This document shows positions 23,992 to 32,032 of a DNA stretch of 57,025 nucleotides, in pieces. Source of the DNA: Sphingobium sp. KCTC 72723 (GTDB lineage: Bacteria > Pseudomonadota > Alphaproteobacteria > Sphingomonadales > Sphingomonadaceae). The stretch's first letter is position 1, and every line of letters begins with the position of its first letter. The position numbers and the translations under genes are program-made. The stretch lies in assembly GCF_014280435.1 (NCBI RefSeq), contig NZ_CP060389.1, positions 1-57,025 on the forward strand. Reading direction: 5' to 3'. Under the pieces are notes generated by a model, which was not told the DNA's origin, did no database searches, and saw nothing but the letters and a program-made list of their open reading frames with translations.

Positions 23992-25224
23992 TCAGGTCAG
24001 GGTGAACGCTCCGACCGCGGCCCCGATAGCCAGAACGACAGGCGTGGCGAGCTTGCTTTTCCAGCGGTACATGACGGCAAGCGCGACGCCAAAGATGAGC
24101 AAGCTCGCGATCGGGTTTGGTGTTCGCGTGGCCGTGGTCTGGGCAAGATCGATCACCGTCACCACGATCAGACCGACGACACCTGCCGCCACCCCGGCCA
24201 GGAATAGCTGGAGGCGTTTGTGCTCGACGACGGCTTCCAGGCGATCGTAGAACAGGAGCGAAAAGGCGAATGCGGGCAGGAACATGCCGGCCGTCATTGC
24301 CAGCGCACCGGCCAGCCCGCCGCTGATCCAGCCTACAAAGGTCGCAAAGATCACTAGCGGCGCAGGCAGAATGCCCGACAGGCCGAGGCCATCTAGGAAT
24401 TGTCCATCGGTCATCCAGCCTTGGCCCACCGTGTCGTGCCGGATGAACGGGATTGCTGTGTACGCTCCACCGAACGTCAGCAGGCCGCCCTTCAACCCCG
24501 CCCAGAAAAGCGCGGCCATCGTAGGAGCGGATTCCCGCACGCCGGTCGTCGTCCCCGCCAGGGCCGTGCCACCCGTCCAGGTCAGGGTCGCCGCGCCGAT
24601 CGCGAGCGCCACCACGACCGCGGCGAGTGCGTAACGGCCGGTCGAACCGAGCGCATAGACTGCACCGGCGGCGAGAAGCACAATCCAGAAGCTGACCCCG
24701 GCGAGCGACGCGACTGCGGCTGCGATGGCGGTCGCCCATAGCCACGGCCCGAGCAGGATGTGCTCGCCGATGCGGTGGATGGCGCGCACGATAACCGCAA
24801 TGACCGCCGCTTGGACGCCAAGGAAGATGGCGCCGAACACGGTCCCCTGGATCGGTAACCGTGTATAGGCCCAGGCGAGCGCGAGCATAAGGACAAGTCC
24901 CGGCAGCATGAAGCCTAGCCCGGCGAGGACACCTCCCAGACGGCCCTTGGCACGGATGCCGAGATGGACGCACAGCTCATGCGCCTCCGGTCCGGGCAGC
25001 ACCTGCATCACGGCCAGGAGCTTGTTGAACCGGTCGCTTGGAATCCAGCGTTCCTCATCGACCAGCTCGCGCCTGATCATGGCGATCTGCGCCACCGGAC
25101 CACCGAACGCCATCATGCCGAAACGGAGGAAGCGCAGGAACAGCGCGGGGTAGCTCAGCTCAGGTGGCCGAGCTTCTCCGATGACCGAGCTTGTGGGGGC
25201 GAAATCACCGATATGTGCCATCAT
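23992..25224 (-). CDS. chrA: Chromate transporter ChrA
   Basis: 410 residues, long-chain ChrA with two homologous halves. FLRFGMMAFGGPVAQIAMIR with the later VLPGPEAHELCVHLG marks the first half; GLLTFGGAYTAIPFIRHDT and GLSGILPAPLVIFATFVG mark the second. About ten to twelve membrane helices. It exports chromate from the cytoplasm. The ATG overlaps the chrB stop. The gene lies inside the inverted-repeat-bounded island. Confidence 0.94.
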   Translation of the reverse strand: MMAHIGDFAPTSSVIGEARPPELSYPALFLRFLRFGMMAFGGPVAQIAMIRRELVDEERWIPSDRFNKLLAVMQVLPGPEAHELCVHLGIRAKGRLGGVLAGLGFMLPGLVLMLALAWAYTRLPIQGTVFGAIFLGVQAAVIAVIVRAIHRIGEHILLGPWLWATAIAAAVASLAGVSFWIVLLAAGAVYALGSTGRYALAAVVVALAIGAATLTWTGGTALAGTTTGVRESAPTMAALFWAGLKGGLLTFGGAYTAIPFIRHDTVGQGWMTDGQFLDGLGLSGILPAPLVIFATFVGWISGGLAGALAMTAGMFLPAFAFSLLFYDRLEAVVEHKRLQLFLAGVAAGVVGLIVVTVIDLAQTTATRTPNPIASLLIFGVALAVMYRWKSKLATPVVLAIGAAVGAFTLT

Positions 25225-26192
25225 CCAGCCCCCTGTCCGCCACGTTGTTTGGTGAAATGCGCGTGGAAACCATCGAGCGCGCCCGAGCCTTGGGCAATCC
25301 GCTCCACGTCATCATCCGTTCCCGCGCAAATGCCGTTGACCAACGCGGCGATTCCGGCCGCTTCCGGTCGGCCGAACTTGCCATCCGCAATGTCGAGGTC
25401 ATGGATAATCTCGGCTAGCGCGATCAGCGCCCGGTCGGCATCGAGACCGGTTCGATATACCAGTGTTTCGAAGGAGCAGCGGTCGCCCTCGTGCGTGAAC
25501 TCCGCGTCTGCCATGTCGAAACGCAGTTCTTCCGGCTCGGGCACGTAGCCTTTGCCGTCCACGAACTTGAAGCTGGCTTGCGGATCGATGAACCGGCGGA
25601 TCAGCCAGGCCGACGCGATGCGGTCGACATGGACATGCCGGCGCGTGACCCAGGTGCGGCCCTTCAGCTCCGCGGGCGTCAGCTCCAGCGCGCCCGTCCC
25701 GCTTACGTCCGGATGTTCATGGACGCGGCGGTCTGCGTCGGCGAGGGCGGCCAGGACAGCCTGTCGCCCGTGCGCGCCGAAAAAGTCGATCGCGGCGATC
25801 TCGTCCAGACGCTTTCTAAGCCGCCGGGTATCCGCCAGGGCCACCTCGCCGCCTTCGGTCAACGAGCGTAACTCACGCGCCAGATCGTCATAATCGGCGT
25901 CGCGGGCCGCGTCGAACATGGCGCGAAGTTCCGCACCGGTCATGCCTTCGACAAGCCGGGCCTCCAGGATCAGTGCCTCGCCGCCTCCGTTTGTGATTTC
26001 CGCTCGCAACTCCTCGAACAGCGCGCGCGTGTCGGGACGCAGGGGTAGCGCGTGGACTGCGTTCTTCAGCGGAGCAGAACCGATCGCCTGCAAGCGCCGC
26101 CACACCCGCACGCGCAGATAGGCCGGCTTGGCCGGTAGCTGCGGGATCAGCAGCAGCCAGTCATGTGGCTTGATAAGTGGATCGTCAGTCAT
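25221..26192 (-). CDS. chrB: ChrB, chromate-responsive regulator/accessory protein
   Basis: 323 residues. The N-terminal part (WLLLIPQLPAKPAYLRVRVW, LQAIGSAPLKNAVHALP) is the ChrB N domain. The C-terminal part holds the conserved WVTRRHVHVDRIASAWLIRR and FDMADAEFTHEGDRCSFE segments of the ChrB superfamily, probably a metal or oxyanion sensing domain. It overlaps chrA by 4 bp. In other bacteria ChrB controls chrBA expression in response to chromate. It is divergent from the DUF1259 gene, with direct TGTATCA repeats in the shared promoter region. Confidence 0.92.
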   Translation of the reverse strand: MTDDPLIKPHDWLLLIPQLPAKPAYLRVRVWRRLQAIGSAPLKNAVHALPLRPDTRALFEELRAEITNGGGEALILEARLVEGMTGAELRAMFDAARDADYDDLARELRSLTEGGEVALADTRRLRKRLDEIAAIDFFGAHGRQAVLAALADADRRVHEHPDVSGTGALELTPAELKGRTWVTRRHVHVDRIASAWLIRRFIDPQASFKFVDGKGYVPEPEELRFDMADAEFTHEGDRCSFETLVYRTGLDADRALIALAEIIHDLDIADGKFGRPEAAGIAALVNGICAGTDDDVERIAQGSGALDGFHAHFTKQRGGQGAG

Positions 26193-26201
26193 GCGGCATT
26201 C

Positions 26202-26238
26202 TGTATCACAATAATAAATCTAACGTACACTTGTATCA
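26202..26238. promoter_or_regulatory. Candidate chr operator: TGTATCA direct repeats
   Basis: TGTATCA at 26202-26208 and 26232-26238, 30 bp (about three helical turns) apart, in the AT-rich space between chrB (starting at 26192) and the divergent DUF1259 gene. Likely regulator binding sites controlling both directions. Confidence 0.45.
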
Positions 26239-26343
26239 TTTCACATCACAAGCTAAATGTTGTCCGGAAAATTCGTGGTGCACATCATAGGGTCGCGAGC
26301 ATTCGCGAATGCGGCCCGCCAGTCGAATCCAAGGAGAAAAGCA

Positions 26344-27255
26344 TTGCGTCACTTGTTGCTACCGCTTGCCGCCCTGCTCGCTGGACCGGCAGTCGCCCAG
26401 ACCGCTCCGCAAACGGCCCCAGCTCAGGCGAACAGCAACAGGTGGGCAACAGTGGACGAAAATCTTGGCCGGGGCGGCACGACGCAGCCGGACGGGGTCC
26501 GCCGTTATGCGTTTCCTCGCTCCGATCTGAACGTCCAGCTCGACGGCGTGGCGATCAAGCCCGCGCTGGCGCTCGGCTCCTGGCTCGCCTTCATGCCGAT
26601 GGGCGAAGAGGCCATGGTCATGGGCGATCTCGTGTTGACGCACGACGAGGTGAACCCTGTCATGAGCAAGCTGCTCACGAGTGGCTTCACGGTGACGGCG
26701 CTCCATAACCATTTGCTCCGTTCCTCACCGGCGACGATGTACCTGCATGTCGGCGGGCACGGCGATCCGGGAGAGATGGCCAAGAACCTGCGGTCCGCGC
26801 TTGCCGAGAGTCGGACACCGATGACCGCGCCTGCCAAGGCCGCGGATTCCAAACTCGACTTCGACACCGCCGCGATCGACGGGATCATGGGCGGCAAGGG
26901 CAAGCCCAACGGAGGCGTCTACCAGTTCGGTTTTCCCCGAGCTGAAAAGCTGAGCGACAGCGGAATGCCTGCACCCGCCTCAATGGGCACGGCAACGGCG
27001 CTCAACTTTCAGCCGACCGGCGGAGGAAAGGCGGCCATTACGGGCGATTTCGTGCTGACCGCCGCCGAAGTCGATCCGGTGCTTCGTGCACTACGGTCAA
27101 ATGGGATCGAGGTGACCGCACTCCACAACCATATGCTGGACGATCAGCCGCGGCTCTTCTTCATGCACTTCTGGGCAAACGATGACGCGCGTAAGCTGGC
27201 ACGCGGGCTTCGCGCCGCGCTGGACAAGACCAACATCGTCCGCCCTGCGGGCTGA
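26344..27255 (+). CDS. DUF1259 (LppY/LpqO) family exported protein
   Basis: About 303 residues with two tandem DUF1259 units. Each has a GDFVLT/GDLVLT segment followed by VTALHNHLL or VTALHNHML and a late LHVGGHGDP or FMHFWAND segment. The start is judged to be TTG 26344: AAGGAG lies 8 bp upstream and the frame then opens directly into a signal peptide (LRHLLLPLAALLAGPAVAQ). An ATG at 26257 would place about 29 odd residues before it. The family is often found next to chromate operons; its biochemical role is unknown. The paired His motifs suggest a metal site. Confidence 0.85.
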   Translation: MRHLLLPLAALLAGPAVAQTAPQTAPAQANSNRWATVDENLGRGGTTQPDGVRRYAFPRSDLNVQLDGVAIKPALALGSWLAFMPMGEEAMVMGDLVLTHDEVNPVMSKLLTSGFTVTALHNHLLRSSPATMYLHVGGHGDPGEMAKNLRSALAESRTPMTAPAKAADSKLDFDTAAIDGIMGGKGKPNGGVYQFGFPRAEKLSDSGMPAPASMGTATALNFQPTGGGKAAITGDFVLTAAEVDPVLRALRSNGIEVTALHNHMLDDQPRLFFMHFWANDDARKLARGLRAALDKTNIVRPAG

Positions 27256-27290
27256 ACATTTTAAGGCCGTAGTAAGTCAGGAGCAGATCA

Positions 27291-27812
27291 ATGAGGACGT
27301 TATCAGGCGTATTTCTATGCGCGCTATCCATGGCGAGCTTTGCGATGCCGTTCTCGCCGTCCCTCGCTCAGGCCGGGATCAGCACGAACCCGGCACCGTT
27401 GGAAACCACGGGCTATTCGAGCGCCGTGGAAGCATTGAGCAAGTACGAGGTCGACTCCAGTCAGCTCGCGCTGACCCGCTCGAAGAGCCAGGCTACGCGA
27501 GCCTTCGCGCAACAGATGGTCCACCATCATAGCCGAGTGAAGTCAGACCAGAAGATCGTTGGCCGCTCCGACACCGGAAGCGCGCTGGACGCCCCCTTGT
27601 CTCAGATGCTGGACACGTTGCAGAACACGCCGAGCGTTGAGTTCAACGCGGCCTACAAACGCGGGCAAATCGCCGCGCACGAGGAAGCGCTGAAGGTTCA
27701 TGGCGCCTACGCGGCGCAGGGTAGCGATCTTGCTGAACGGGCAAAGGCTCAAGCGGCCATGCCCGTGATCCAGAAGCACCTCGGTGCAGCACGCGATCTA
27801 CCGGAAGCCTGA
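27291..27812 (+). CDS. DUF4142 exported four-helix protein
   Basis: 173 residues. A signal peptide (cleavage near SLAQAG) is followed by a helical, ferritin-like DUF4142 domain: YEVDSSQLALTRSKSQATRA, FAQQMVHHHSRV and a late KRGQIAAHEEALKVHGAYA segment. The His and Glu residues recall metal-binding helical bundles, but no enzyme activity is established for the family. It lies 35 bp after DUF1259, likely the same transcript, within the metal-resistance island. Confidence 0.85.
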   Translation: MRTLSGVFLCALSMASFAMPFSPSLAQAGISTNPAPLETTGYSSAVEALSKYEVDSSQLALTRSKSQATRAFAQQMVHHHSRVKSDQKIVGRSDTGSALDAPLSQMLDTLQNTPSVEFNAAYKRGQIAAHEEALKVHGAYAAQGSDLAERAKAQAAMPVIQKHLGAARDLPEA

Positions 27813-27868
27813 GGTAATCGATGATGGCGTCATGATTTGTCGGTTATGGTGTTGGTGAAGCACGCTGC

Positions 27869-28800
27869 CTATCGGCACTCGACCGTGAGATGCACTATTT
27901 CGTGGACTGGCATCAGGCGGGCGCGGATCGCGTCGCCGTCTATGTCTTGCCCGCATACGACACTGACGATCGCGGCGTGCGCTTCCGGGCCGACCCGCCA
28001 GACGTGAAGGTCTGCAATCCGGGCATCCCCCGGTGCCTCGACCAGCTCGCGCACTTCATCGGCAACGTGATTGTCGGTCGCGTCGAGTAGCACCGAGGCT
28101 GTGTCGCGCATCAGTGTCCACGACCATCGCGCGATCACAACCGCGCCGACGATGCCCATCACTGGGTCCATCCATATCCAGCCAAGATAGCGCCCGGCCA
28201 ATAGCGCCGCGATGGCAAGGACGGAGGTGAGTGCGTCGGCGAGGACGTGGACATAGGCCGAGCGCATGTTGTTATCGCCACCATGCGTGCCGTGAGCATG
28301 GCCGTGATCGTGTCCATGATGATGATCGTGCCCGTGGTGATGCCCACCCGAGAGCAGGAAGGCGCTGGCTATGTTCACGCCCAGGCCGACGACGGCGATG
28401 ATCGTTGCTTCGCCGAAGGCGACCGTAATCGGCTGAAACAGGGCAGGACGGATTCCACCGCGATCCCGAGCGCGATCAGCCCGAGCACCATCGCCGAGGC
28501 GAACCCGGCCAGATCGCCGACTTTGCCCGTGCCGAAGCTATAGGCGAGATTATGGGCGTGCCGTTTGGCATAGGCGTAGGCAGCAGCCGTGACGCCGAGC
28601 GCACCCGCGTGTGTCGCCATATGAAACCCGTCCGCGAGTAGCGCCATCGAGCCGGTCAGGTATCCGGCGACAATCTCGACCACCATCATTCCGGCTGTGA
28701 GTGCAACCACCCAGAGCGTGCGCCGGGCGTTTTCGTCATGCGAGGAGCCGAGGAAAACGTGATCGTGAGTGTGGCCCTTGATCGCGGGGAGCGTTGCCAT
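27869..28800 (-). pseudogene. dmeF: Cobalt/nickel cation-diffusion exporter DmeF, frameshifted
   Basis: Two overlapping frames together make one CDF protein. Residues 1 to about 125 (LADGFHMATHAGALGVTAAA and AYSFGTGKVGDLAGFASAMV) are read from 28800; the remainder, with the His-rich loop GGHHHGHDHHHGHDHGHAHG and the C-terminal domain, is in the next frame. The break is at about 28441-28446, where GTCCTGCCCTGTTTCAG lacks one base compared with a frame reading VLRLFQP. As given, the protein is truncated within the third or fourth helix. Either a real inactivating deletion or a sequencing error. Confidence 0.85.
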
Positions 28801-28808
28801 AGATGTCC

Positions 28809-29081
28809 CTATTTGGAGTAGCGGCGGATCGCGGCGATGAGCTGCTCCGCCCCAGCGGCGCGATCGTCGTCGGATAGATCAGGCCGGGCGACATGCTCGC
28901 GAACGTGCGATTCAATAATCGCGTCCATGAGGCCGTTCATCGCGCCTCGCGTCGCCGCAACCAGGTGAAGAGTGGTAGCGCAATCCTTCTCTGAAATCAG
29001 CGCTCGCTCGATCGCGGTGACTTGCCCGGCGATGCGCCGGACGCGTTTCAGAAGGGCGTCATCAGTATGCAAGTGAGACAT
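28809..29081 (-). CDS. dmeR: RcnR/DmeR-type metal-responsive repressor
   Basis: 90-residue all-helical protein of the CsoR/RcnR/FrmR family. Ligand positions are present: the N-terminal His (His3), Cys34, His59 and His63, the Ni/Co set of RcnR. It represses the adjacent dmeF exporter gene until metal binds. The gene is 8 bp upstream of dmeF on the same strand. A C6 tract flanked by TA lies just before its start, matching the G-tract operators of this family. Confidence 0.88.
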   Translation of the reverse strand: MSHLHTDDALLKRVRRIAGQVTAIERALISEKDCATTLHLVAATRGAMNGLMDAIIESHVREHVARPDLSDDDRAAGAEQLIAAIRRYSK

Positions 29082-29084
29082 AGC

Positions 29085-29096
29085 TTACCCCCCTAC
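29085..29096. promoter_or_regulatory. G6-tract operator candidate for DmeR
   Basis: TTACCCCCCTAC: six C flanked by TA on both sides. RcnR-type repressors recognise a G/C tract flanked by TA-containing arms. It lies 4 bp upstream of the dmeR start codon. Confidence 0.55.
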
Positions 29097-29123
29097 CCTA
29101 TATGTGAAAGATTAGGCAATGCG

Positions 29124-29149
29124 GTGTCAAAATCGGTCGCTTGTGACAC
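29124..29149. repeat. res-like palindromic site, right copy
   Basis: GTGTCA-N14-TGACAC, in the same orientation as the copy at 23115-23140. It lies 130 bp inside the right inverted repeat. No gene is seen in 29097-29278. Confidence 0.5.
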
Positions 29150-29278
29150 ACCGGCATCCGGCCTTCACACGCACGCGGCTTTGCGAAGGTCAGAACCCGC
29201 GTCACAATATCGGCTGCGGGGATCGACAAACCAGCTCGATCACGACCGCTATATGGTTGCCGAACAGACCAATTCGGG

Positions 29279-29316
29279 GCTACCGTGAATCAGTGTCCGA
29301 GTAATGCACAGAGGCC
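29279..29316 (-). repeat. Right 38-bp inverted repeat of the metal island
   Basis: Reverse complement of the left repeat with two mismatches. Its outer end lies one base from the stop codon of the next minus-strand gene. Confidence 0.85.
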
Positions 29317-29317
29317 G

Positions 29318-29671
29318 CTAAGGTTCTTCAAACGAGCCTTGGCGTAAATAGATGAGCCGTGGTTTGGCGCTTATGCCGGGGTCGTTACACCAACCCTCCA
29401 CATGCTCGCATCCCAATGCAGTGTGCAATTGATCCATCATCTTTCGCCAATTTGGATCGGTGTCACGGACCATAACAACCCTTTCACTGTCGATGCCGAC
29501 ACACGCGACCACTACGGGTTTGAAGCCGAAGGAAACCCGGCCAACCGTCACTTCATCAATCGCCGTCCATGGCTCGCACCATTGCTCATTGCCGTTGCTC
29601 AGCACGATCCCTTTCGTCTCCGCGCTGATGATACGGAGCGGTCCTGAATCGGCATGGTCAGTCGGTCGCAT
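29318..29671 (-). CDS. Unknown 117-residue protein at the end of the T4SS operon
   Basis: Soluble, mixed alpha/beta, with a beta-rich middle (EVTVGRVSFGFKPVVVACVG) and three Cys residues. No family recognised. It follows the preceding gene by 2 bp, so it is the last gene of the long VirB/VirD4 operon. Its TAG stop lies directly beside the right inverted repeat of the metal island, so the island may have separated it from further genes. Confidence 0.65.
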   Translation of the reverse strand: MRPTDHADSGPLRIISAETKGIVLSNGNEQWCEPWTAIDEVTVGRVSFGFKPVVVACVGIDSERVVMVRDTDPNWRKMMDQLHTALGCEHVEGWCNDPGISAKPRLIYLRQGSFEEP

Positions 29672-29673
29672 GA

Positions 29674-30066
29674 CTATCGTTCGAGATCTTTTGAGGTCTT
29701 ATCAGCAGCCGTGCGGTGCTGGTCGCGCGTTTCGTCCCGGCGCTGTTCGACCTCTCGAACACGAGGCGTCCGAATTTCCCCGCCGCGTTCCATCGTTTGA
29801 GCAACGGCTTCCCGTGCCGCAACCTTCATCCTCGCCGCCTCTGGCGTGGCCTGGCCGTACTTCTTATCAATGGCCGCATCCATTGCGGCTACCTGTTTGG
29901 CGGCAGGATTCAGGCGCTTGTCGTCCAATCGCTCCGCTTGCGACATTTGCCTGAAATCGGATGCAACACGCCGATCGCGGTCCTCTCGCGCGGCATCGCG
30001 TGACCCATCCAACCTATCAGCAGGCTTGCCGGATGATGCAGCCCTTTCGGTTCTATCGTCGGCCAT
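29674..30066 (-). CDS. Hydrophilic accessory protein downstream of virD4
   Basis: 130 residues, extremely charged (Arg, Asp, Glu, Lys), Gln-rich and probably largely helical or disordered. The middle carries LNPAAKQVAAMDAAIDKKYG. Its ATG overlaps the virD4 stop by one base. Similar charged small proteins commonly follow coupling-protein genes; the function is unknown. It could assist substrate docking. Confidence 0.65.
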   Translation of the reverse strand: MADDRTERAASSGKPADRLDGSRDAAREDRDRRVASDFRQMSQAERLDDKRLNPAAKQVAAMDAAIDKKYGQATPEAARMKVAAREAVAQTMERGGEIRTPRVREVEQRRDETRDQHRTAADKTSKDLER

Positions 30067-32021
30067 TATCCCTTAGCTCCTTTCAGAAATGATAGTGCGT
30101 CGTTGTCGCCCTCTTCTTCGGCAGGATCGGCGGACCCGACCTGATCGAAGTTCATGCCCGTGAGATCGGCCCGCAATCCCAGCGCCACAAAGAACGCTGT
30201 CGCTTTATGCGGATCGCCATCATCGGGAAGTTCATCAATTGGGAAGCCGACCAGGCGCCCGTAATCGACGCCCTGCAATGCTTCCTCGTCCGTCATTTCG
30301 GGGGATTCTGCCCGTTCGATCAGGGCGAGCGAACGGCGCGCTATGGAAGGATCGAGAGGCCGCGGCCGAACGGGTGGCGGCGGGACCTTCGACGCTTGCA
30401 GCATCCACTTGTCTTTATAATAGCGGATCTTCCCGCCCTTGAGCGGAGGGATACCGGCGCGCAGGACAATCACCTCTTCCTGAGACAGTAGCAGCAGCTC
30501 TTGCGGCAGCATCAGGGGCCGGCGCTGATCGGAGGTCGATACAGACCCCTCAAACGCATCCCACACCCGCTTGGATCGGGATTTTGCCTCATATGTGTAA
30601 TTGCCGAGGCGTTCGGATACCTCCTTCGCCACATCGACGTGCTTTGGCGTAAAGACCAACTCGACGCCGCAGTTCTGGACGATTTCGCTGGTCACGTCAG
30701 GCCCGTACACGTCGCGGAGCTGGCCGCGTGCCTGAATGACCGGCACAAGGCGAATGCCGTAGCCGGCGACGTAGGAGAAGCCCGAGGCGATCACGCTCGC
30801 GCGGCCGAGACGAGCAAACTCGTCCAAAAGGAGCAGCAGCTTGAGGGGGTGCCTGCCCTTCTCCGGATCGGGCAGCTCGCGCACGTTCAGGTCAATGAGT
30901 TGCTGGAACAGCAGATTATACACGTCCGCCATGCGTTCCATGTTGTCCGGCGACACCCCGAGATAGAGCGAAATCGGCTTCGTCCGGAAATCTCTCAGGT
31001 CAAAATCGGATTCCGACGTTGCGGCGTCCACATATGGGTTGATCCAAAGATTGATCTTGGCCGAAACGGATTGCCGAATGCCGGTAAAGGTATTGGCCGA
31101 GCTGGAAATCCAGTCGTTCAGGGCCGAAATGCAGGCTTCCGACAGGGGGTCGCCCATGGCCTGGCGTTCCTTGATGATCTTGGGAAACCGCTCCTTCGCA
31201 TCGCCCGCGCTGAAATTGCGGTATATCTCCCCCATCGTGAAAGGGAGATCCGGTGTTGCTGCGATATAGGCCGACACGCCGAGAAACGCGGTGCGCGCGC
31301 TGTCCATCCAGAAGCTTTCGCCGTTGGCGGGCGGCGGCCAAAGCATCGCTGCGATCTTTTGCAGCTCGTCAATGACTTCTACCGGATCGGTGCGCTTGAT
31401 ATGCGCGAAGGGATTATAGCGCGCTGTGCGGCCTTGTGGATCGAGCGGATCAAAAAGGAGAACCTGATGGCCGAGGCTTTTGCGCCAACCCGCAGACTTC
31501 TCCCAATTCTCCTGCTTCACATCGAGGACGACAACAGAGTCCGCCCAGGTCAGCAGATTGGGAATAACGACGCCTACGCCTTTACCGGCGCGCGTCGGAG
31601 CTTCCAGCAAGACATGCTCAGTGCCGCTAAACTGGATGAAATCGCCACCCCGCCCGAATAGCGACTGGAAGAAGGTTTTTGGGCTGCGCCCGAGCAGCAA
31701 CCCTTCATTGGGGTCCATCAAGCCCGCCTCGCGAGCCTCGTTCCTGTTGGCCCAGCGCGCAGCGCCGTGAAGGGATTGCTTATGGTTGAGGAACACCATG
31801 AAGGCGACCAGCGCGCCAGCGGCGGCTACACCGCCCGTCCCCTTGGCGAGCCATCCCATGACGGCGGGATTATGGCGGTAGAACCAGAAATATTCGGGCA
31901 TTTTGAAAATGTTCAGATCGGTCCTGAACTGCCCCAAGCCTATGATCGCTACCAAGCCGCCCAAGGTCAGGACTGTGATGGCGCCGATTAGTACGTAACC
32001 GATCAGTTTCCGTCGCTCCAT
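30066..32021 (-). CDS. virD4: Type IV coupling protein VirD4/TraG
   Basis: 651 residues. Two N-terminal membrane helices (about 7-28 and 60-80) are followed by the ATPase core. Walker A is EAPTRAGKGVGVVIPNLL, with VVVLDVKQENW close behind. Walker B is LLLLLDEFARLG. The RecA-like segment near YGIRLVPVIQARGQLRDVYG is also conserved. It is an inner-membrane hexameric ATPase that delivers the relaxase-DNA complex to the secretion channel. It follows virB11 with 11 bp between. Full length for the family. Confidence 0.95.
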   Translation of the reverse strand: MERRKLIGYVLIGAITVLTLGGLVAIIGLGQFRTDLNIFKMPEYFWFYRHNPAVMGWLAKGTGGVAAAGALVAFMVFLNHKQSLHGAARWANRNEAREAGLMDPNEGLLLGRSPKTFFQSLFGRGGDFIQFSGTEHVLLEAPTRAGKGVGVVIPNLLTWADSVVVLDVKQENWEKSAGWRKSLGHQVLLFDPLDPQGRTARYNPFAHIKRTDPVEVIDELQKIAAMLWPPPANGESFWMDSARTAFLGVSAYIAATPDLPFTMGEIYRNFSAGDAKERFPKIIKERQAMGDPLSEACISALNDWISSSANTFTGIRQSVSAKINLWINPYVDAATSESDFDLRDFRTKPISLYLGVSPDNMERMADVYNLLFQQLIDLNVRELPDPEKGRHPLKLLLLLDEFARLGRASVIASGFSYVAGYGIRLVPVIQARGQLRDVYGPDVTSEIVQNCGVELVFTPKHVDVAKEVSERLGNYTYEAKSRSKRVWDAFEGSVSTSDQRRPLMLPQELLLLSQEEVIVLRAGIPPLKGGKIRYYKDKWMLQASKVPPPPVRPRPLDPSIARRSLALIERAESPEMTDEEALQGVDYGRLVGFPIDELPDDGDPHKATAFFVALGLRADLTGMNFDQVGSADPAEEEGDNDALSFLKGAKG

Positions 32022-32032
32022 GAGCCACCCTC

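Larger units (their letters stand above)
22793..29316. mobile_element. 6.5-kb chromate/cobalt-nickel island bounded by 38-bp inverted repeats
   Basis: The segment between the two inverted repeats carries DUF2490, chrA, chrB, DUF1259, DUF4142, broken dmeF and dmeR. The 38-bp repeats match at 36 positions, the typical Tn3-family length. Flanking pentamers GTTAA (22788-22792) and GCTAA (29317-29321) match at four of five bases, a possible decayed target duplication. No intact transposase is inside; a possible transposase C-terminal scrap overlaps the left repeat. It sits exactly between two convergent stop codons of element genes. It probably moved with help from a transposase elsewhere, or has lost its own. 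Confidence 0.75.

Noticed and set aside
23984..24973. 329-codon Arg-rich minus-strand open frame
   Set aside because: An alternative frame inside chrA; the chrA frame has the family motifs and membrane helices.
30501..31661. 386-codon open frame on the plus strand
   Set aside because: It lies wholly antisense inside virD4, whose product has clear Walker motifs; Arg/His-rich composition typical of a shadow frame.
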